Made by a program: the position numbers and the translations under genes. 64,000 nt of DNA from Albidovulum aestuarii (lineage in GTDB: Bacteria; Pseudomonadota; Alphaproteobacteria; Rhodobacterales; Rhodobacteraceae): assembly GCF_029961185.1 (NCBI RefSeq), contig NZ_JASBQQ010000001.1:476552-540551 (forward strand), in the 5' to 3' direction. Every line of letters starts with the position of its first letter. Within the stretch, counting starts at the first letter, position 1. Below the pieces are notes generated by a model. That model worked only from the letters and a program-made list of their open reading frames with translations, ran no database searches and was not told the DNA's origin. Shown here in pieces: positions 25,882 through 34,657 of the stretch.

Positions 25882-27834
25882 ATGAGCCAGATTTCCCTGA
25901 CATTCCCCGATGGCAATGCGCGTGACTACGCCAAGGGCGTGACCGCCGCCGAAGTGGCGCAGTCCATTGCACCGTCGCTCGCCAAGGCCGCAATCTCGGC
26001 CAGCATCGACGGCCAGCACTGGGACCTTCAATGGCCCATCGAGGTCGACGCGAAAATCGCCATCCATACGATGAAGGACGACGCGCAGGCGCTGGAACTC
26101 ATCCGCCACGACTTCGCCCATGTCATGGCGCGCGCGGTGCAGAAACTCTGGCCCGAGGTCAAGGTCACGATCGGCCCGGTGATCGAGAACGGCTGGTACT
26201 ACGATTTCGACCGCGATGAACCCTTCACGCCCGAGGATCTCGGCGCGATCGAAAAGGAAATGAAGGCGATCATCAACGAACGCGACCCGGTCCGGACCGA
26301 GGTCTGGGACCGGTCGCGCGCGATCAAGCACTATGTCGAGAAGAAAGAGCCCTTCAAGGTTGAACTGATCGAGGCGATCCCGGGCGATGAGCCCCTGCGC
26401 ATGTATTGGCACGGCCATTGGCAGGACCTCTGCCGTGGCCCGCATCTTCAGCATACGGGCCAGTTGCCCGCCGACGCCTTCAAGCTGATGTCGGTGGCCG
26501 GCGCCTATTGGCGGGGCGATCACACCAAGAAACAGCTTCAGCGCATCTACGGCGTCGCCTTCAAGAACCGCGACGATCTGAAAGCGCATCTGACGATGCT
26601 GGAAGAGGCCGCAAAGCGCGACCACCGCAAGTTGGGGCGCGAGATGGAGCTGTTCCACCTTCAGGAAGAAGCCCCCGGCATGGTCTTCTGGCATCCGAAC
26701 GGCTGGACCATCTACCGCGAGCTTGAGGACTATATGCGCCGCCGTCTGCGCACGGCGGGCTACAAGGAAATCAAGACCCCGCAGGTCGTCGATCGTGTCC
26801 TCTGGGAACGGTCGGGCCATTGGGAGGCCTACCGCGAAAACATGTTCATCGTCGAGGTCGAAGAGGAACACGCCAAGGAAAAGCGCACAAATGCGCTGAA
26901 GCCGATGAACTGCCCCTGCCATGTGCAGGTCTACAATCAGGGCCTGAAGTCCTACCGCGACCTGCCGCTCAGGCTAGCCGAATTCGGCTCCTGCCACCGT
27001 TACGAATCGTCGGGCTCCATGCACGGGCTGATGCGGGTGCGCGGCTTCGTGCAGGACGACGCGCATATCTTCTGCACTGAAGATCAGATCGAACAGGAAT
27101 GCGCGGGCTTCATCGGGCTTCTCTCGTCGATCTACAGCGACCTCGGCTTCACCCAGTTCGACATCAAGCTCTCGACCCGCCCCGATGTGCGGGTGGGCAG
27201 CGACGAGATCTGGGACAAGGCTGAAACCGCGCTGGAAAGCGCGGTCCGAAAGGTCACGAATGATTACGAGGTCGATCCCGGCGAAGGCGCCTTCTACGGG
27301 CCGAAGCTCGATTTCAAGCTGACCGACGCGATTGGCCGCGAATGGCAATGCGGCACCTTCCAGGCCGATTTCAACCTGCCGGTCCGACTCGGCGCGGAAT
27401 ATGTGGGCGAGGATGGGGCCAAGCACCGCCCGGTCATGCTGCACCGCGCGATCCTCGGCTCGTTCGAGCGTTTCCTCGGGATTCTCATCGAGAACTATGC
27501 AGGTAAGCTGCCCTTCTGGCTTGCCCCCCGTCAGGTCGTCGTCGCCTCCATCGTCTCGGATGCGGACGATTACGTGGCCGAGGTCGTGGCCAAGCTGCGC
27601 GCGGCGGGCATCCGGGCCGAGGCCGATACGCGGAACGAGAAGATCAACTACAAGGTGCGCGAACACTCGGTCGGTAAAGTCCCCGTGATCATGGCCATCG
27701 GCATGAAGGAGGTCGAGACCCGGACTGTTTCAGTCAGACGGCTCGGCGAGAACCGGACTGAGACGATGGACCTTGCCGCGGCGCTTGATACCTTTACCGC
27801 CGAGGCGACACCGCCGGACCTGAAAAACAAATAA
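25882..27834 (+). CDS. thrS: threonyl-tRNA synthetase
   Basis: Charges tRNA-Thr. The 650-residue product has the TGS domain (about 1-60, [16 protein letters not shown]), the editing domain with the HxxxH-like [13 protein letters not shown], the catalytic core with the zinc-ligand region [10 protein letters not shown] and motif 2 [20 protein letters not shown], and the C-terminal anticodon-binding domain. The ATG at 25882 has GAGGAG upstream. A strong terminator follows. Confidence 0.97.
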   Translation: MSQISLTFPDGNARDYAKGVTAAEVAQSIAPSLAKAAISASIDGQHWDLQWPIEVDAKIAIHTMKDDAQALELIRHDFAHVMARAVQKLWPEVKVTIGPVIENGWYYDFDRDEPFTPEDLGAIEKEMKAIINERDPVRTEVWDRSRAIKHYVEKKEPFKVELIEAIPGDEPLRMYWHGHWQDLCRGPHLQHTGQLPADAFKLMSVAGAYWRGDHTKKQLQRIYGVAFKNRDDLKAHLTMLEEAAKRDHRKLGREMELFHLQEEAPGMVFWHPNGWTIYRELEDYMRRRLRTAGYKEIKTPQVVDRVLWERSGHWEAYRENMFIVEVEEEHAKEKRTNALKPMNCPCHVQVYNQGLKSYRDLPLRLAEFGSCHRYESSGSMHGLMRVRGFVQDDAHIFCTEDQIEQECAGFIGLLSSIYSDLGFTQFDIKLSTRPDVRVGSDEIWDKAETALESAVRKVTNDYEVDPGEGAFYGPKLDFKLTDAIGREWQCGTFQADFNLPVRLGAEYVGEDGAKHRPVMLHRAILGSFERFLGILIENYAGKLPFWLAPRQVVVASIVSDADDYVAEVVAKLRAAGIRAEADTRNEKINYKVREHSVGKVPVIMAIGMKEVETRTVSVRRLGENRTETMDLAAALDTFTAEATPPDLKNK

Positions 27835-27848
27835 CAACAATATTTTAC

Positions 27849-27880
27849 GGGCGTTCCTTCGGGGACGCCCTTTTGGTTTT
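27849..27880 (+). terminator. rho-independent terminator of thrS
   Basis: GGGCGTTCC (27849-27857) pairs with GGGACGCCC (27862-27870), one G-T pair included, around a TTCG loop, followed by TTTTGGTTTT. Confidence 0.88.
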
Positions 27881-27918
27881 CGGTGATTTCCCCCCAGCCA
27901 AAAGTGTTTCAAAACATC

Positions 27919-27946
27919 ACGCAGCTGTGGCCCCACAGCTTCGTGA
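27919..27946. promoter_or_regulatory. 28-base imperfect palindrome upstream of the bufferin operon
   Basis: CACG-C-AGCTGTGG-CC-CCACAGCT-T-CGTG: 8 central and 4 outer base pairs on each side with a single mismatch between them. It lies about 80 bases before bufA1 and after the thrS terminator. A dimeric-regulator operator is the simplest reading; no T tract follows, so it is not a terminator. Confidence 0.6.
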
Positions 27947-28026
27947 ATGGCCAAAGACAGACCCATCCAGCTACGTTCCTGACTGTCGCAAGAACGACAA
28001 TCTGAACATTAACAAGGGAAGTACCC

Positions 28027-28323
28027 ATGTCTCACTCGATGAAGACCCTCGCCGTTGCCGGTTCGCTCGCCGCCGCTCTCTCCGCGCATTTCGTGACGCC
28101 TGCCGCAGCTCAAGACGACAAGGAAAAGTGCTTCGGTGTCGCACTCGCCGGTCAGAATGACTGCGCCGCGGGCCCGGGCACGACCTGCGCCGGCACCTCG
28201 AAAGTGGACTATCAGGGCAATGCCTGGAAACTCGTCCCGGCTGGCACTTGCGCCACGATGGAACTGCCGGATGGCCGCATGGGCGCACTCGAAGCGCTTG
28301 ACCGCGACCTGCCGCAGGGCTGA
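28027..28323 (+). CDS. bufA1: bufferin precursor peptide (BufA1 / DUF2282)
   Basis: Exported precursor of a ribosomally made, modified peptide that binds copper. The 98-residue product has a signal peptide ending near AAAQD (about residue 28). Four Cys at about positions 35, 46, 54 and 75 sit in [26 protein letters not shown] and [13 protein letters not shown], the hallmark DUF2282 pattern. In characterised bufferins the two central Cys become thiooxazoles. GGGAAG lies upstream of the ATG. First gene of a four-gene operon. Confidence 0.9.
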   Translation: MSHSMKTLAVAGSLAAALSAHFVTPAAAQDDKEKCFGVALAGQNDCAAGPGTTCAGTSKVDYQGNAWKLVPAGTCATMELPDGRMGALEALDRDLPQG

Positions 28324-28402
28324 GACTGATCTGGCGCCTCCGGCATATGGCCGGGGGTGCCCACCACGACCCAAGACCAAAGCTGACAAAGGGGGGGACA
28401 CC

Positions 28403-29257
28403 ATGCTCGACCAATCCGCCAAGCGTGAGCTGCCGCCCCGGCCCGGCATCGGTTACAAGCCCCAGCACTTTTCGAACATTTTACAGGATGCAGAGCCGGT
28501 GAAATGGCTCGAAATCCATGCAGAAAACTACATGGGCGACGGTGGCCGCCCGCTTGCGCAGCTTCGCCATCTCGCCGAACGCTTTCCAATCTCGGTCCAC
28601 GGCGTCGGCCTCTCCATCGGCGGAGAAGGCCCCCTGAACCGAGATCACCTCGCCCGCCTGAAGCATCTCTGCGACTGGCTTGATCCGGCTAGTTTCTCCG
28701 AACACCTCGCTTGGTCCACACATGGTGCGGAGTTCCTGAACGACCTTCTTCCCCTGCCCTACACGCCCGAGACGCTTTCCCGTGTCGTGGATCATATCGA
28801 TGAGGTGCAGGATCATGTCGGTCGCCGGATGCTGCTCGAAAACCCCTCGGTCTATGTGAACTTCACCGAGACGAATATGGGCGAGATCGAGTTTCTGACC
28901 GAGATCGCGAAACGCACCGGCTGCGGTCTGCTTCTCGACGTCAATAACGTCTATGTCTCCTGCACCAACCGGCAGACGAATCCTTACGACTATATCGACC
29001 GCTTCCCGCACAATCTGGTGGGTGAAATCCATCTCGGCGGACATGACGAGGACACCGACGACATGGGCGCGCCTTTGCTGATCGACGCCCATGGCAGCGA
29101 AGTCGTTGATCCGGTCTGGCAACTCTACGCCCATACGATCACGAAATCAGGTCCGAAGCCGACACTGATCGAGTGGGACAATGACGTGCCCGACTGGCCC
29201 GTCCTGGCTGAAGAGGCCAACCGCGCCGCCCGCATTCTCGACAAGGTAATCGCATGA
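28403..29257 (+). CDS. bufB1: MNIO-family (DUF692) oxidative enzyme, bufferin-modifying BufB
   Basis: Multinuclear non-heme iron enzyme that modifies Cys residues of the precursor. The 284-residue TIM-barrel product shows expected metal-ligand motifs: [77 protein letters not shown] and [10 protein letters not shown] purine-rich site (GGGGGGGAC) precedes the ATG at 28403. The upstream in-frame stretch overlaps bufA1 and is not counted. It overlaps bufC1 by four bases. Confidence 0.93.
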   Translation: MLDQSAKRELPPRPGIGYKPQHFSNILQDAEPVKWLEIHAENYMGDGGRPLAQLRHLAERFPISVHGVGLSIGGEGPLNRDHLARLKHLCDWLDPASFSEHLAWSTHGAEFLNDLLPLPYTPETLSRVVDHIDEVQDHVGRRMLLENPSVYVNFTETNMGEIEFLTEIAKRTGCGLLLDVNNVYVSCTNRQTNPYDYIDRFPHNLVGEIHLGGHDEDTDDMGAPLLIDAHGSEVVDPVWQLYAHTITKSGPKPTLIEWDNDVPDWPVLAEEANRAARILDKVIA

Positions 29258-29997
29258 GCCAGACCGAGTTCCGTGCGGCATTGCTGGACCCTGAACGTCC
29301 GGTCCCGGCAGGTCTGACCGACCCGCAGGGCCGCCCCGCCGGGCGCCGCTTTGATGTCTACCGCAATAATGTCACCGTCTCGCTGACCGAGGCGCTTCGT
29401 CAGGCCTTCCCGGTGATCCGCAAACTGGTCGGCGAAGAGTTTTTCACCGCAATGGCGCGCGAGCATGTCCGCGCCCATCCGCCAACCTCGCCCATGATGA
29501 TGCATTACGGCCGCAACATGCCGGTATTTCTGGAAAACTTCCCGCCGGTGCAGCATCTTGGGTATCTGCCCGACATCGCGCGGCTGGAACTGGCCTTGCG
29601 TGAAAGCTACCACGCCACCGACGCCGCCCCCGTCCCCGCAGAGGCGCTTCAGGCGCTTTCCGCCGATGTGCTCACGGCGTCGCGACTCATGCTCGCCCCC
29701 TCGATCCGGCTGATCCGTTCGCGCTGGCCGATCCATGCGATCTGGTCGGCGAATATGCGCGGCACCGACGCGCCAAAGGCGGCCGTGGCCGAAGATGTGC
29801 TGATCGCGCGGCCGGACTATGACCCAGAACCGCATTGCCTGCCCGATGGTGCTGCCCCCTTTATTGCCGCTCTCATAGGCGGTGAAACGGTGGCCGACGC
29901 GCTGGAGGCGGGGCCAGAATTCGACCTGATCGCGATGCTCGGACTGCTGCTCGCAACCCGCGCCATCGTTGAAATCACACCGGGAGACAAGACGTGA
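29254..29997 (+). CDS. bufC1: BufC, DUF2063-type partner of the MNIO enzyme
   Basis: Partner protein that helps the MNIO enzyme recognise the precursor. The 247-residue product has the conserved N-terminal domain: [32 protein letters not shown] and [15 protein letters not shown], then [20 protein letters not shown], typical of the HvfC/BufC N-terminal domain, followed by a second half of about 120 residues. It is translationally coupled on both sides (ATGA with bufB1, GTGA with the DoxX gene). Confidence 0.92.
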   Translation: MSQTEFRAALLDPERPVPAGLTDPQGRPAGRRFDVYRNNVTVSLTEALRQAFPVIRKLVGEEFFTAMAREHVRAHPPTSPMMMHYGRNMPVFLENFPPVQHLGYLPDIARLELALRESYHATDAAPVPAEALQALSADVLTASRLMLAPSIRLIRSRWPIHAIWSANMRGTDAPKAAVAEDVLIARPDYDPEPHCLPDGAAPFIAALIGGETVADALEAGPEFDLIAMLGLLLATRAIVEITPGDKT

Positions 29998-30533
29998 TCG
30001 CCCTTTATGACCGCCTCGCCAACGGCCTTTCGCGCCTCGCCCCTGTCGCCTTGCCGACGCTCGCCCGGCTGACCTTTGCCGGCGTTCTCCTGATCTATTT
30101 CTGGAACTCCGCCCGCACCAAGTTCGGCGAGGGCTTTGCCGGGCTCTTCACCCCGTCTGACGGGGCCTATTACCAGATTTTCCCCAAGGCGATCGAAGCG
30201 GCGGGATACGATTTCTCGCAACTGACCACGTTCCACTGGGCCGTGGTCATGGCCGGAACATGGGCCGAGGTGTTTCTGCCGCTCTGCATCATCATCGGGC
30301 TGTTCACCCGGCTCGCGGCACTCGGTATGATCGGTTTCGTCATCGTGCAAAGCCTGACTGACATCTATGGCCACGGGGTCGGTGGCGACGACCTCGGCCG
30401 CTGGTTCGACGCAGCCTCGGGCGCTCTCATCCTCGATCAGCGGGCGCTCTGGATCACGCTGCTCATGACCCTCGTTCTGATGGGGGCGGGTCCGCTGTCT
30501 CTCGACCGTATCCTCGCCAGCAAACGGTCCTGA
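29994..30533 (+). CDS. bufD1: DoxX-family membrane protein of the bufferin operon
   Basis: A 179-residue inner-membrane protein with four helices and the DoxX core (RLTFAGVLLIYFWNSARTKFG, then GTWAEVFLPLCIIIGLFTRLAALGM). DoxX genes are routine last members of bufferin operons, but the role is unclear. The start is GTG, overlapping bufC1. The last helix ends just before the C-terminus. The gene closes the operon. Confidence 0.88.
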   Translation: MIALYDRLANGLSRLAPVALPTLARLTFAGVLLIYFWNSARTKFGEGFAGLFTPSDGAYYQIFPKAIEAAGYDFSQLTTFHWAVVMAGTWAEVFLPLCIIIGLFTRLAALGMIGFVIVQSLTDIYGHGVGGDDLGRWFDAASGALILDQRALWITLLMTLVLMGAGPLSLDRILASKRS

Positions 30534-30707
30534 ACCCCCTCTCCCGTCAACAATCTTGATTTTTTAAGGGAATCGCTCATCATTCGGCGTGCGTGACCGC
30601 AGACTTTCCTACCGCCTCCCTCGATCATGGGGCAGCCGGAAGACCCGAAAGACCTGGCTGCACGACCCCGGCAATGGCGCCGGGGACTTACGACGGAGGA
30701 GAAACGG

Positions 30708-30914
30708 ATGGCCACTGGCACCGTGAAATGGTTCAACACCACCAAGGGCTTCGGCTTCATCGCGCCGGACGATGGCGGCAAGGATGTGTTTGTACACATT
30801 TCCGCCGTCGAACGCGCCGGTCTGAAGACGCTCGCCGACAATCAGAAAGTGTCCTACGAGATGCAGTCGGGCCGCGATGGCCGGTCCTCGGCTGGCGATC
30901 TCAAACTGCTCTGA
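30708..30914 (+). CDS. cspA: cold-shock domain protein
   Basis: A 68-residue nucleic-acid-binding protein with the two RNP motifs: [19 protein letters not shown] (RNP1 KGFGFI) and DVFVHISAV (RNP2), a complete CSD. The ATG at 30708 follows GGAGGAG. The long upstream frame is excluded because its extension has no CSD sequence. A terminator follows at 30937, so it is a single-gene unit. Roles range from cold adaptation to general RNA chaperoning; which applies is not readable. Confidence 0.94.
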   Translation: MATGTVKWFNTTKGFGFIAPDDGGKDVFVHISAVERAGLKTLADNQKVSYEMQSGRDGRSSAGDLKLL

Positions 30915-30936
30915 GCCCTCGGGATCAGGACCATCG

Positions 30937-30963
30937 AGGCCCGCGCTTGTCGCGGGCCTTTTT
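30937..30963 (+). terminator. rho-independent terminator after the cold-shock gene
   Basis: AGGCCCGCG and CGCGGGCCT form a perfect 9-bp stem with a CTTGT loop and a T5 tract. It abuts the stop codon of the convergent ArsC-like gene at 30963. Confidence 0.9.
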
Positions 30964-31289
30964 CATGCCAGCAGGTCGGCCTGCACATCCTTGCCCCAGC
31001 CGAGCGTAAGGTGACCGTCCCGCTCGATCACCGGGCGTTTCATCAAGGCAGGGTGCGCGGCCAGCAGCGCCTCGGGCGGGCCGCCGCGTTCGGCCTCGGA
31101 CAGCCCGCGCCAGGTGGTGGAGGCGCGGTTGATCAGGCGGTCTCCGAAGGCGGATTGAAAGACCGCGATCTCGGCCTGTGACAGCGGGGTGTCCCGGACA
31201 TCGCGGAACGTCACCTCATGCCCCGCCGCGGCAAGCGCCTTCAGCGCCTTGCGGCAGGTGTCACAGTTTTTCAGCCCGTACAGGATCAT
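30963..31289 (-). CDS. ArsC/Spx-family (YffB-like) thioredoxin-fold protein
   Basis: A 108-residue thioredoxin-fold protein of the ArsC superfamily. It opens MILYGLKNCDTCRKALKAL, so the redox motif is Cys-x-x-Cys (residues 8-11), and ends with TWGKDVQADLLA-like sequence. The conserved KRPVIERDG motif is present. The ATG at 31289 is the standard family start; an upstream ATG would add an unrelated 19 residues. Arsenate reduction is not implied by the family, many members being general reductases. Confidence 0.86.
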   Translation of the reverse strand: MILYGLKNCDTCRKALKALAAAGHEVTFRDVRDTPLSQAEIAVFQSAFGDRLINRASTTWRGLSEAERGGPPEALLAAHPALMKRPVIERDGHLTLGWGKDVQADLLA

Positions 31290-31536
31290 CGCCAGCCCCC
31301 TCAGTCCCCTATCCGTAGACACCGAAACGTCGCGTAACACAACCACTGGGCGGAACTTTGCCAGTCGGGGCTTGATGGGCCGCCCGGATCGGCGGAAATC
31401 CGATCACCGTCGGCAGCTTTTCGTCGTTTCCGTGATGTCAACATTTCGTGCCATTGCGAGAATCTTCATGGCGTTTTAGCAACAGTACAGGTGGGCAGTA
31501 CGAGTCTCGTTTCACAGCAACTAAGGACGAAATGCG

Positions 31537-31569
31537 TTCCGCGCCCCTGCCCTCACGGGGTGCGCGGAA
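31537..31569 (+). repeat. hairpin in the leader of the 93-residue protein gene
   Basis: TTCCGCGCCCC (31537-31547) pairs with GGGGTGCGCGGAA (31557-31569), with a 2-base bulge. It lies 10 bases before the ATG and beside the ribosome site, so it could affect translation. The rest of the 289-base gap from 31290 is low in GC and holds no other gene. Confidence 0.5.
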
Positions 31570-31578
31570 GGGGGCACA

Positions 31579-31860
31579 ATGACAGTATCAAATGACCTGA
31601 TCGAGCGGTTGTCGACCGAGACCGGACGCCGCATGATCGACACGGCGCGGCAGGGGCGGCGCCGGGCTCTGGCGACGATTTCGCATATCTGCGTGACGGT
31701 TACGACCGACGGGCAGACCACGCGGGAAGAACTTTTCGACGAGAGGCCGACCCTTGGCCAGATCGTCGACCGGGTGGGGCCCAAGGCCTATGTCGTCTCG
31801 ATCACGCTGAAGCGCAAATCGCTGCGCGACCGCATCCGGCTGGCGCTTCTGGCGGCCTGA
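31579..31860 (+). CDS. small conserved-looking protein, function unknown
   Basis: A 93-residue basic, mostly helical/beta protein with no signal or membrane segment: MTVSNDLIERLSTETGRRMIDTARQGRR, then a likely beta-strand region LATISHICVTVTTDGQTTREE. GGGGGC lies upstream of the ATG. No family is recognised. It is convergent with the DUF4342 gene, with an iteron repeat between the two. It could be an RNA- or nucleic-acid-binding protein because of the basic composition; this is a guess. Confidence 0.55.
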   Translation: MTVSNDLIERLSTETGRRMIDTARQGRRRALATISHICVTVTTDGQTTREELFDERPTLGQIVDRVGPKAYVVSITLKRKSLRDRIRLALLAA

Positions 31861-31878
31861 AAACCGCGTCGGATCCGC

Positions 31879-31920
31879 GTCTGCAAAACGTATGGCAGGC
31901 GTATGGCATCCGTCCCGACA
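31879..31920 (-). repeat. CATACG/TTTGC iteron repeat, copy B
   Basis: Read on the minus strand: TGTCGGGACGGATGCCATAC, then GCCTGCCATACGTTTTGC and AGAC. The first 12 bases and the spacing of the CATACG units match copy C at 51100-51136. It lies between two convergent genes. Confidence 0.6.
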
Positions 31921-31923
31921 AAG

Positions 31924-32226
31924 TCAGTCGCCGGTTTCCGGCGGGTCGGTGCGGACGATCTCGATCTTCACCTTGGTGACGAAGGCGGCAAGCGCGCCGA
32001 TCACCGCCAGAAGGGGTGCTGCCAGCACGACCGCGCCCCCGGCCAGCGCGCCGATGGTCAGTGGCACTTCCAGAACCAGATCGCCATCGGGTTCGGTGAT
32101 GCGGATGCGCTTGACCTCCGCCTCGGCGGCAAGCTCCTTCACCCGCGCCACAAGCTGATCGCCCGCGACCTCGATCTCTTCGGTCCAGGTCCGCTTCTTC
32201 GGGTCTTTGGGGTCGGTGTCGGGCAT
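31924..32226 (-). CDS. DUF4342 family membrane protein
   Basis: A 100-residue protein with the DUF4342 layout: a basic/acidic N-terminal stretch (KRTWTEEIEVAGDQLVARVKELAAEAEVKRIRIT) followed by one long hydrophobic region (about residues 53-85) that could form two membrane helices, and a short tail. Function unknown. The ATG is preceded by AGGAGGCAGAG. Divergent from the RAYT gene. Confidence 0.75.
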   Translation of the reverse strand: MPDTDPKDPKKRTWTEEIEVAGDQLVARVKELAAEAEVKRIRITEPDGDLVLEVPLTIGALAGGAVVLAAPLLAVIGALAAFVTKVKIEIVRTDPPETGD

Positions 32227-32380
32227 GTCTCTGCCTCCTCATGATGGCTGGCGGCAGGTTGGGCCGAGTCGGCGCGGCTGTCGTTGACGGGGATCAAGAA
32301 GAACGCGCCTCCCATCCCGAAGAGAGGGCACGGGTATTGCGGTTTACCTGCCATTAACCCTGCAGCGCCGATCATCGGCC

Positions 32381-32911
32381 ATGTCCCGCTACCGTCGCCC
32401 GACCATCCCCGGCGCCACGGTCTTCTTCACCGTCGCGCTCGCCGACCGCCGCTCGGACCTTCTGGTCCGCGAGATCGGGACGTTGCGCAAAGCCGTGCGG
32501 GCGACACGGGCGGAGCGGCCCTTTGCGATCGATGCATGGGTGGTCCTGCCCGATCACATGCATTGCGTTTGGACCTTGCCGAAAGGCGACGCGGATTTTT
32601 CGACGCGCATGGCCGCGATCAAGGCCCGGTTCACGCGTGACATCCGTAGGTCGGGGTTCACCCCGACTCCGCCCGCCAATCCATATGGTGCGAGGGCCGG
32701 ACGGAAGAGAGTCGGGGTGAACCCCGACCTACAAAAGGATGAAGCGCCGGTTTGGCAGAAACGGTTCTGGGAACATCACATCCGGGACGAGGCGGATTAT
32801 CAGGCGCATGTCCGGTATTGTTGGATCAACCCCGTCAAACACGGATTGGTCGAACGGCCCGAGGATTGGCCGTATTCGTCATACCACCGCGACGGCGGTG
32901 TAATCCCGTAG
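32381..32911 (+). CDS. REP-associated tyrosine transposase (RAYT)
   Basis: Single-strand endonuclease of the IS200/TnpA-like HUH group that acts on REP hairpins. The 176-residue product shows the HUH pair in VVLPDHMHCVW (about residues 54-64), the core QKRFWEHHIRD, and the catalytic Tyr in YCWINPVKHGLV. Codons for about residues 89-117 (GFTPTPPANPYG to VGVNPDLQ) are made of an 87-base REP pair inserted in frame. The TAG stop is itself part of a GTAG-headed REP (32908). Intact, so probably able to act on its REPs. Confidence 0.9.
   Translation: MSRYRRPTIPGATVFFTVALADRRSDLLVREIGTLRKAVRATRAERPFAIDAWVVLPDHMHCVWTLPKGDADFSTRMAAIKARFTRDIRRSGFTPTPPANPYGARAGRKRVGVNPDLQKDEAPVWQKRFWEHHIRDEADYQAHVRYCWINPVKHGLVERPEDWPYSSYHRDGGVIP
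32646..32732. repeat. REP inverted pair (BIME) inside the RAYT coding sequence
   Basis: A perfect 23-base inverted repeat (32646-32668 and 32710-32732) with a 41-base spacer. Each arm has a GTAG head and an inner hairpin GTCGGGG/CCCCGAC with a TTCA or TGAA loop. Total length is 87 bases, a multiple of three, so the reading frame stays open. It belongs to a different REP family from the GTAG-GGTGCGCA copies but has the same GTAG head and a TTCA loop. Confidence 0.9.
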
Positions 32912-32932
32912 GGTGCGCATTCATTGCGCACC
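32908..32932 (+). repeat. GTAG-headed REP overlapping the RAYT stop codon
   Basis: GTAG, then GGTGCGCA / TGCGCACC with a TTCAT loop. The TAG at 32909-32911 is the RAYT stop codon. An inverted copy 70 bases on (33003-33027) makes a REP pair. Confidence 0.88.
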
Positions 32933-33002
32933 CGGGGTGATGGGAAGCGGGGGCGGGGATGACGGAAAAAAGGGGCAAATTTGGAAGCGGTCCCGAAGGT
33001 GT

Positions 33003-33027
33003 GGTGCGCAATGAATGCGCACCCTAC
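33003..33027 (-). repeat. GTAG-headed REP, opposite orientation
   Basis: Exact reverse complement of the copy at 32908. In the orientation of the accessory gene at 33047-33748 it begins 19 bases after that gene's stop codon. Confidence 0.88.
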
Positions 33028-33046
33028 GGCTGGCTACGGCTTGCTC

Positions 33047-33748
33047 TCACGAGCCAAGCAGCTTTCTTGCGATTCCGACAAACTCAGAGACCCCAACATT
33101 GCACTTTTTGTCGTATGTATTCCAAGCGGTTAGAGACATTTTCCGATCTTTCGATTCAAGCGCAATATCCTTATCGACTAGGGAGCTGTGCATCGCGTCC
33201 GCCACGTCGCGCAGTTTCGAGTAGATTTCTTCGGGGAAGAAAAGTTCGTTACGACGAACCAAGGCATCAAATTTCGTAAACGCCGCGATGGCTTCACTCA
33301 ATCGCAAACGGTCAATCATTGCCGTAAAGGCTTCTTGTATGTTTGTAGATCCGAGTACTTCCTTTTTTTGCCACGCTTGGAGCGCAAAGGAATCCATGTA
33401 CTCTTCTCTCGCGTCGTTATCCATCTTTCTTAGGTCGGCGTATGACTGCAGCGGGGAAAGGCTCGCGACAATCTTAGTTTGCGCGTCTTTGAGGGAATCC
33501 CAAATATCTCGAAGTGACTCGAATTGCCTCTCCTGAAGTCGGACCTGCGCCTTCAGGCTTCCGTCAATTTCAGCGCGTAGCTTCTCAAGGTCTTTTGCAT
33601 TCGAGTGTCGAAACATCTCAAGCTTTTGGGAGAACTTGGAATCGAGCCACGTTTCCCCGAAGTGCCTGAAGACATAGTAGGCGACTACCGCACCGCCGCC
33701 GCCAGCGCTGACAATTGCCCAAAAGAGTTTTGCGACATCAACGTCCAA
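33047..33748 (-). CDS. membrane-anchored coiled-coil accessory protein, unknown function
   Basis: A 233-residue protein with one N-terminal membrane helix (about residues 7-27, FWAIVSAGGGGAVVAYYVF). A long helical, probably coiled-coil region follows (about 35-110: QKLEMFRHSNAKDLEKLRAEID and on), then a charged helical domain. No family is recognised. The start is TTG, 3 bases after the thyX stop on the same strand. GC is clearly lower than thyX. A GTAG-headed REP follows the stop in the same orientation. It looks like an acquired cassette riding on thyX. Confidence 0.68.
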   Translation of the reverse strand: MDVDVAKLFWAIVSAGGGGAVVAYYVFRHFGETWLDSKFSQKLEMFRHSNAKDLEKLRAEIDGSLKAQVRLQERQFESLRDIWDSLKDAQTKIVASLSPLQSYADLRKMDNDAREEYMDSFALQAWQKKEVLGSTNIQEAFTAMIDRLRLSEAIAAFTKFDALVRRNELFFPEEIYSKLRDVADAMHSSLVDKDIALESKDRKMSLTAWNTYDKKCNVGVSEFVGIARKLLGS

Positions 33749-33751
33749 AAC

Positions 33752-34657
33752 TCACCCCCAAACGCCCTCAAACTCGCGCCATTCGCCCTTGGACATGCCG
33801 GAGTTTTCCTGCGTCACGACCTCTCCGGCCAGCCGACGCTTCAGCACCTCGACCCCCTTGCCCGACAGGTTCACCCCGCCCATCCGGTAGTCCTCGAACG
33901 CGCCGTAGGCCAAGGGCACCCAGTCGCGGACGATGTCGCACATCACCTCGGCATAGGCGCGGATTTCGTATTGGGCGTGGGTGTCGGCGCGCAGGCGCAG
34001 GAAGTGGAAGAGGTTGTGCAGGTCCACCTTCCAGTACCATTGCGTATAGACATTGGCGGGCAGGTTCATGCGGGCGAGTTCGCGGGCGAGGCCCTTCTGG
34101 CCCTCCTGGCTCAGCATATCCTCGTAATGGTCATAGGCCCGCGTGGCGTCGTCGCGCAGGATGTCGAGGACGCGCTGCGCCTCTTCGCCCTGCAAGAGCT
34201 CCCCCCGCCCCTGATTGTTCACCGTCGATTGCGCCGCCAGATGCTCCGGCGCGGGGATGTAAAACTCGCGGTCGAGGATCGAGTAGCGGGCGCTGTATTC
34301 GTTCACATTGGCGGTGCGGTGGCGGATCCACTGGCGGGCGACGAAGACCGGCAGCTTGACGTGGAACTTGACCTCGCACATCTCGAAGGGCGTCGAGTGC
34401 CAGTGGCGCATGAGGTAGCGGATGAGGCCTTCGTCATTCGTGACATGCTTGGTGCCCTTGCCATAGCTGACCCGCGCGGCCTGGGTGATGGCGTTGTCGT
34501 CGCCCATATAGTCGATGACGCGGACAAGGCCGTGGTCGAGCACTTCGTGGGCCACGTAGAGGCGCTTTTCCATCCCCTCGGAGGTGACGCGCAGCGTCGG
34601 TCTGGTCTCGGCGCGGGCCTCTTCGATCTCGGCCTTCTGTTCGGGGGTGAGTGTCAT
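33752..34657 (-). CDS. thyX: FAD-dependent thymidylate synthase
   Basis: Makes dTMP from dUMP with FAD and methylene-tetrahydrofolate. The diagnostic ThyX motif [15 protein letters not shown] is present at about residues 110-125, with RQWIR before it. The 301-residue start at 34657 has GGAGG upstream; the ATG at 34672 would add MPEDA only. An accessory gene starts 3 bases after the stop. Presence of ThyX rather than ThyA fits the proposed lineage. Confidence 0.96.
   Translation of the reverse strand: MTLTPEQKAEIEEARAETRPTLRVTSEGMEKRLYVAHEVLDHGLVRVIDYMGDDNAITQAARVSYGKGTKHVTNDEGLIRYLMRHWHSTPFEMCEVKFHVKLPVFVARQWIRHRTANVNEYSARYSILDREFYIPAPEHLAAQSTVNNQGRGELLQGEEAQRVLDILRDDATRAYDHYEDMLSQEGQKGLARELARMNLPANVYTQWYWKVDLHNLFHFLRLRADTHAQYEIRAYAEVMCDIVRDWVPLAYGAFEDYRMGGVNLSGKGVEVLKRRLAGEVVTQENSGMSKGEWREFEGVWG

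Noticed and set aside
32646-33027. A small CRISPR array around the RAYT gene
   Set aside because: The repeats are inverted rather than direct, are not regularly spaced, and have GTAG heads and hairpins typical of REPs; no cas genes are near.
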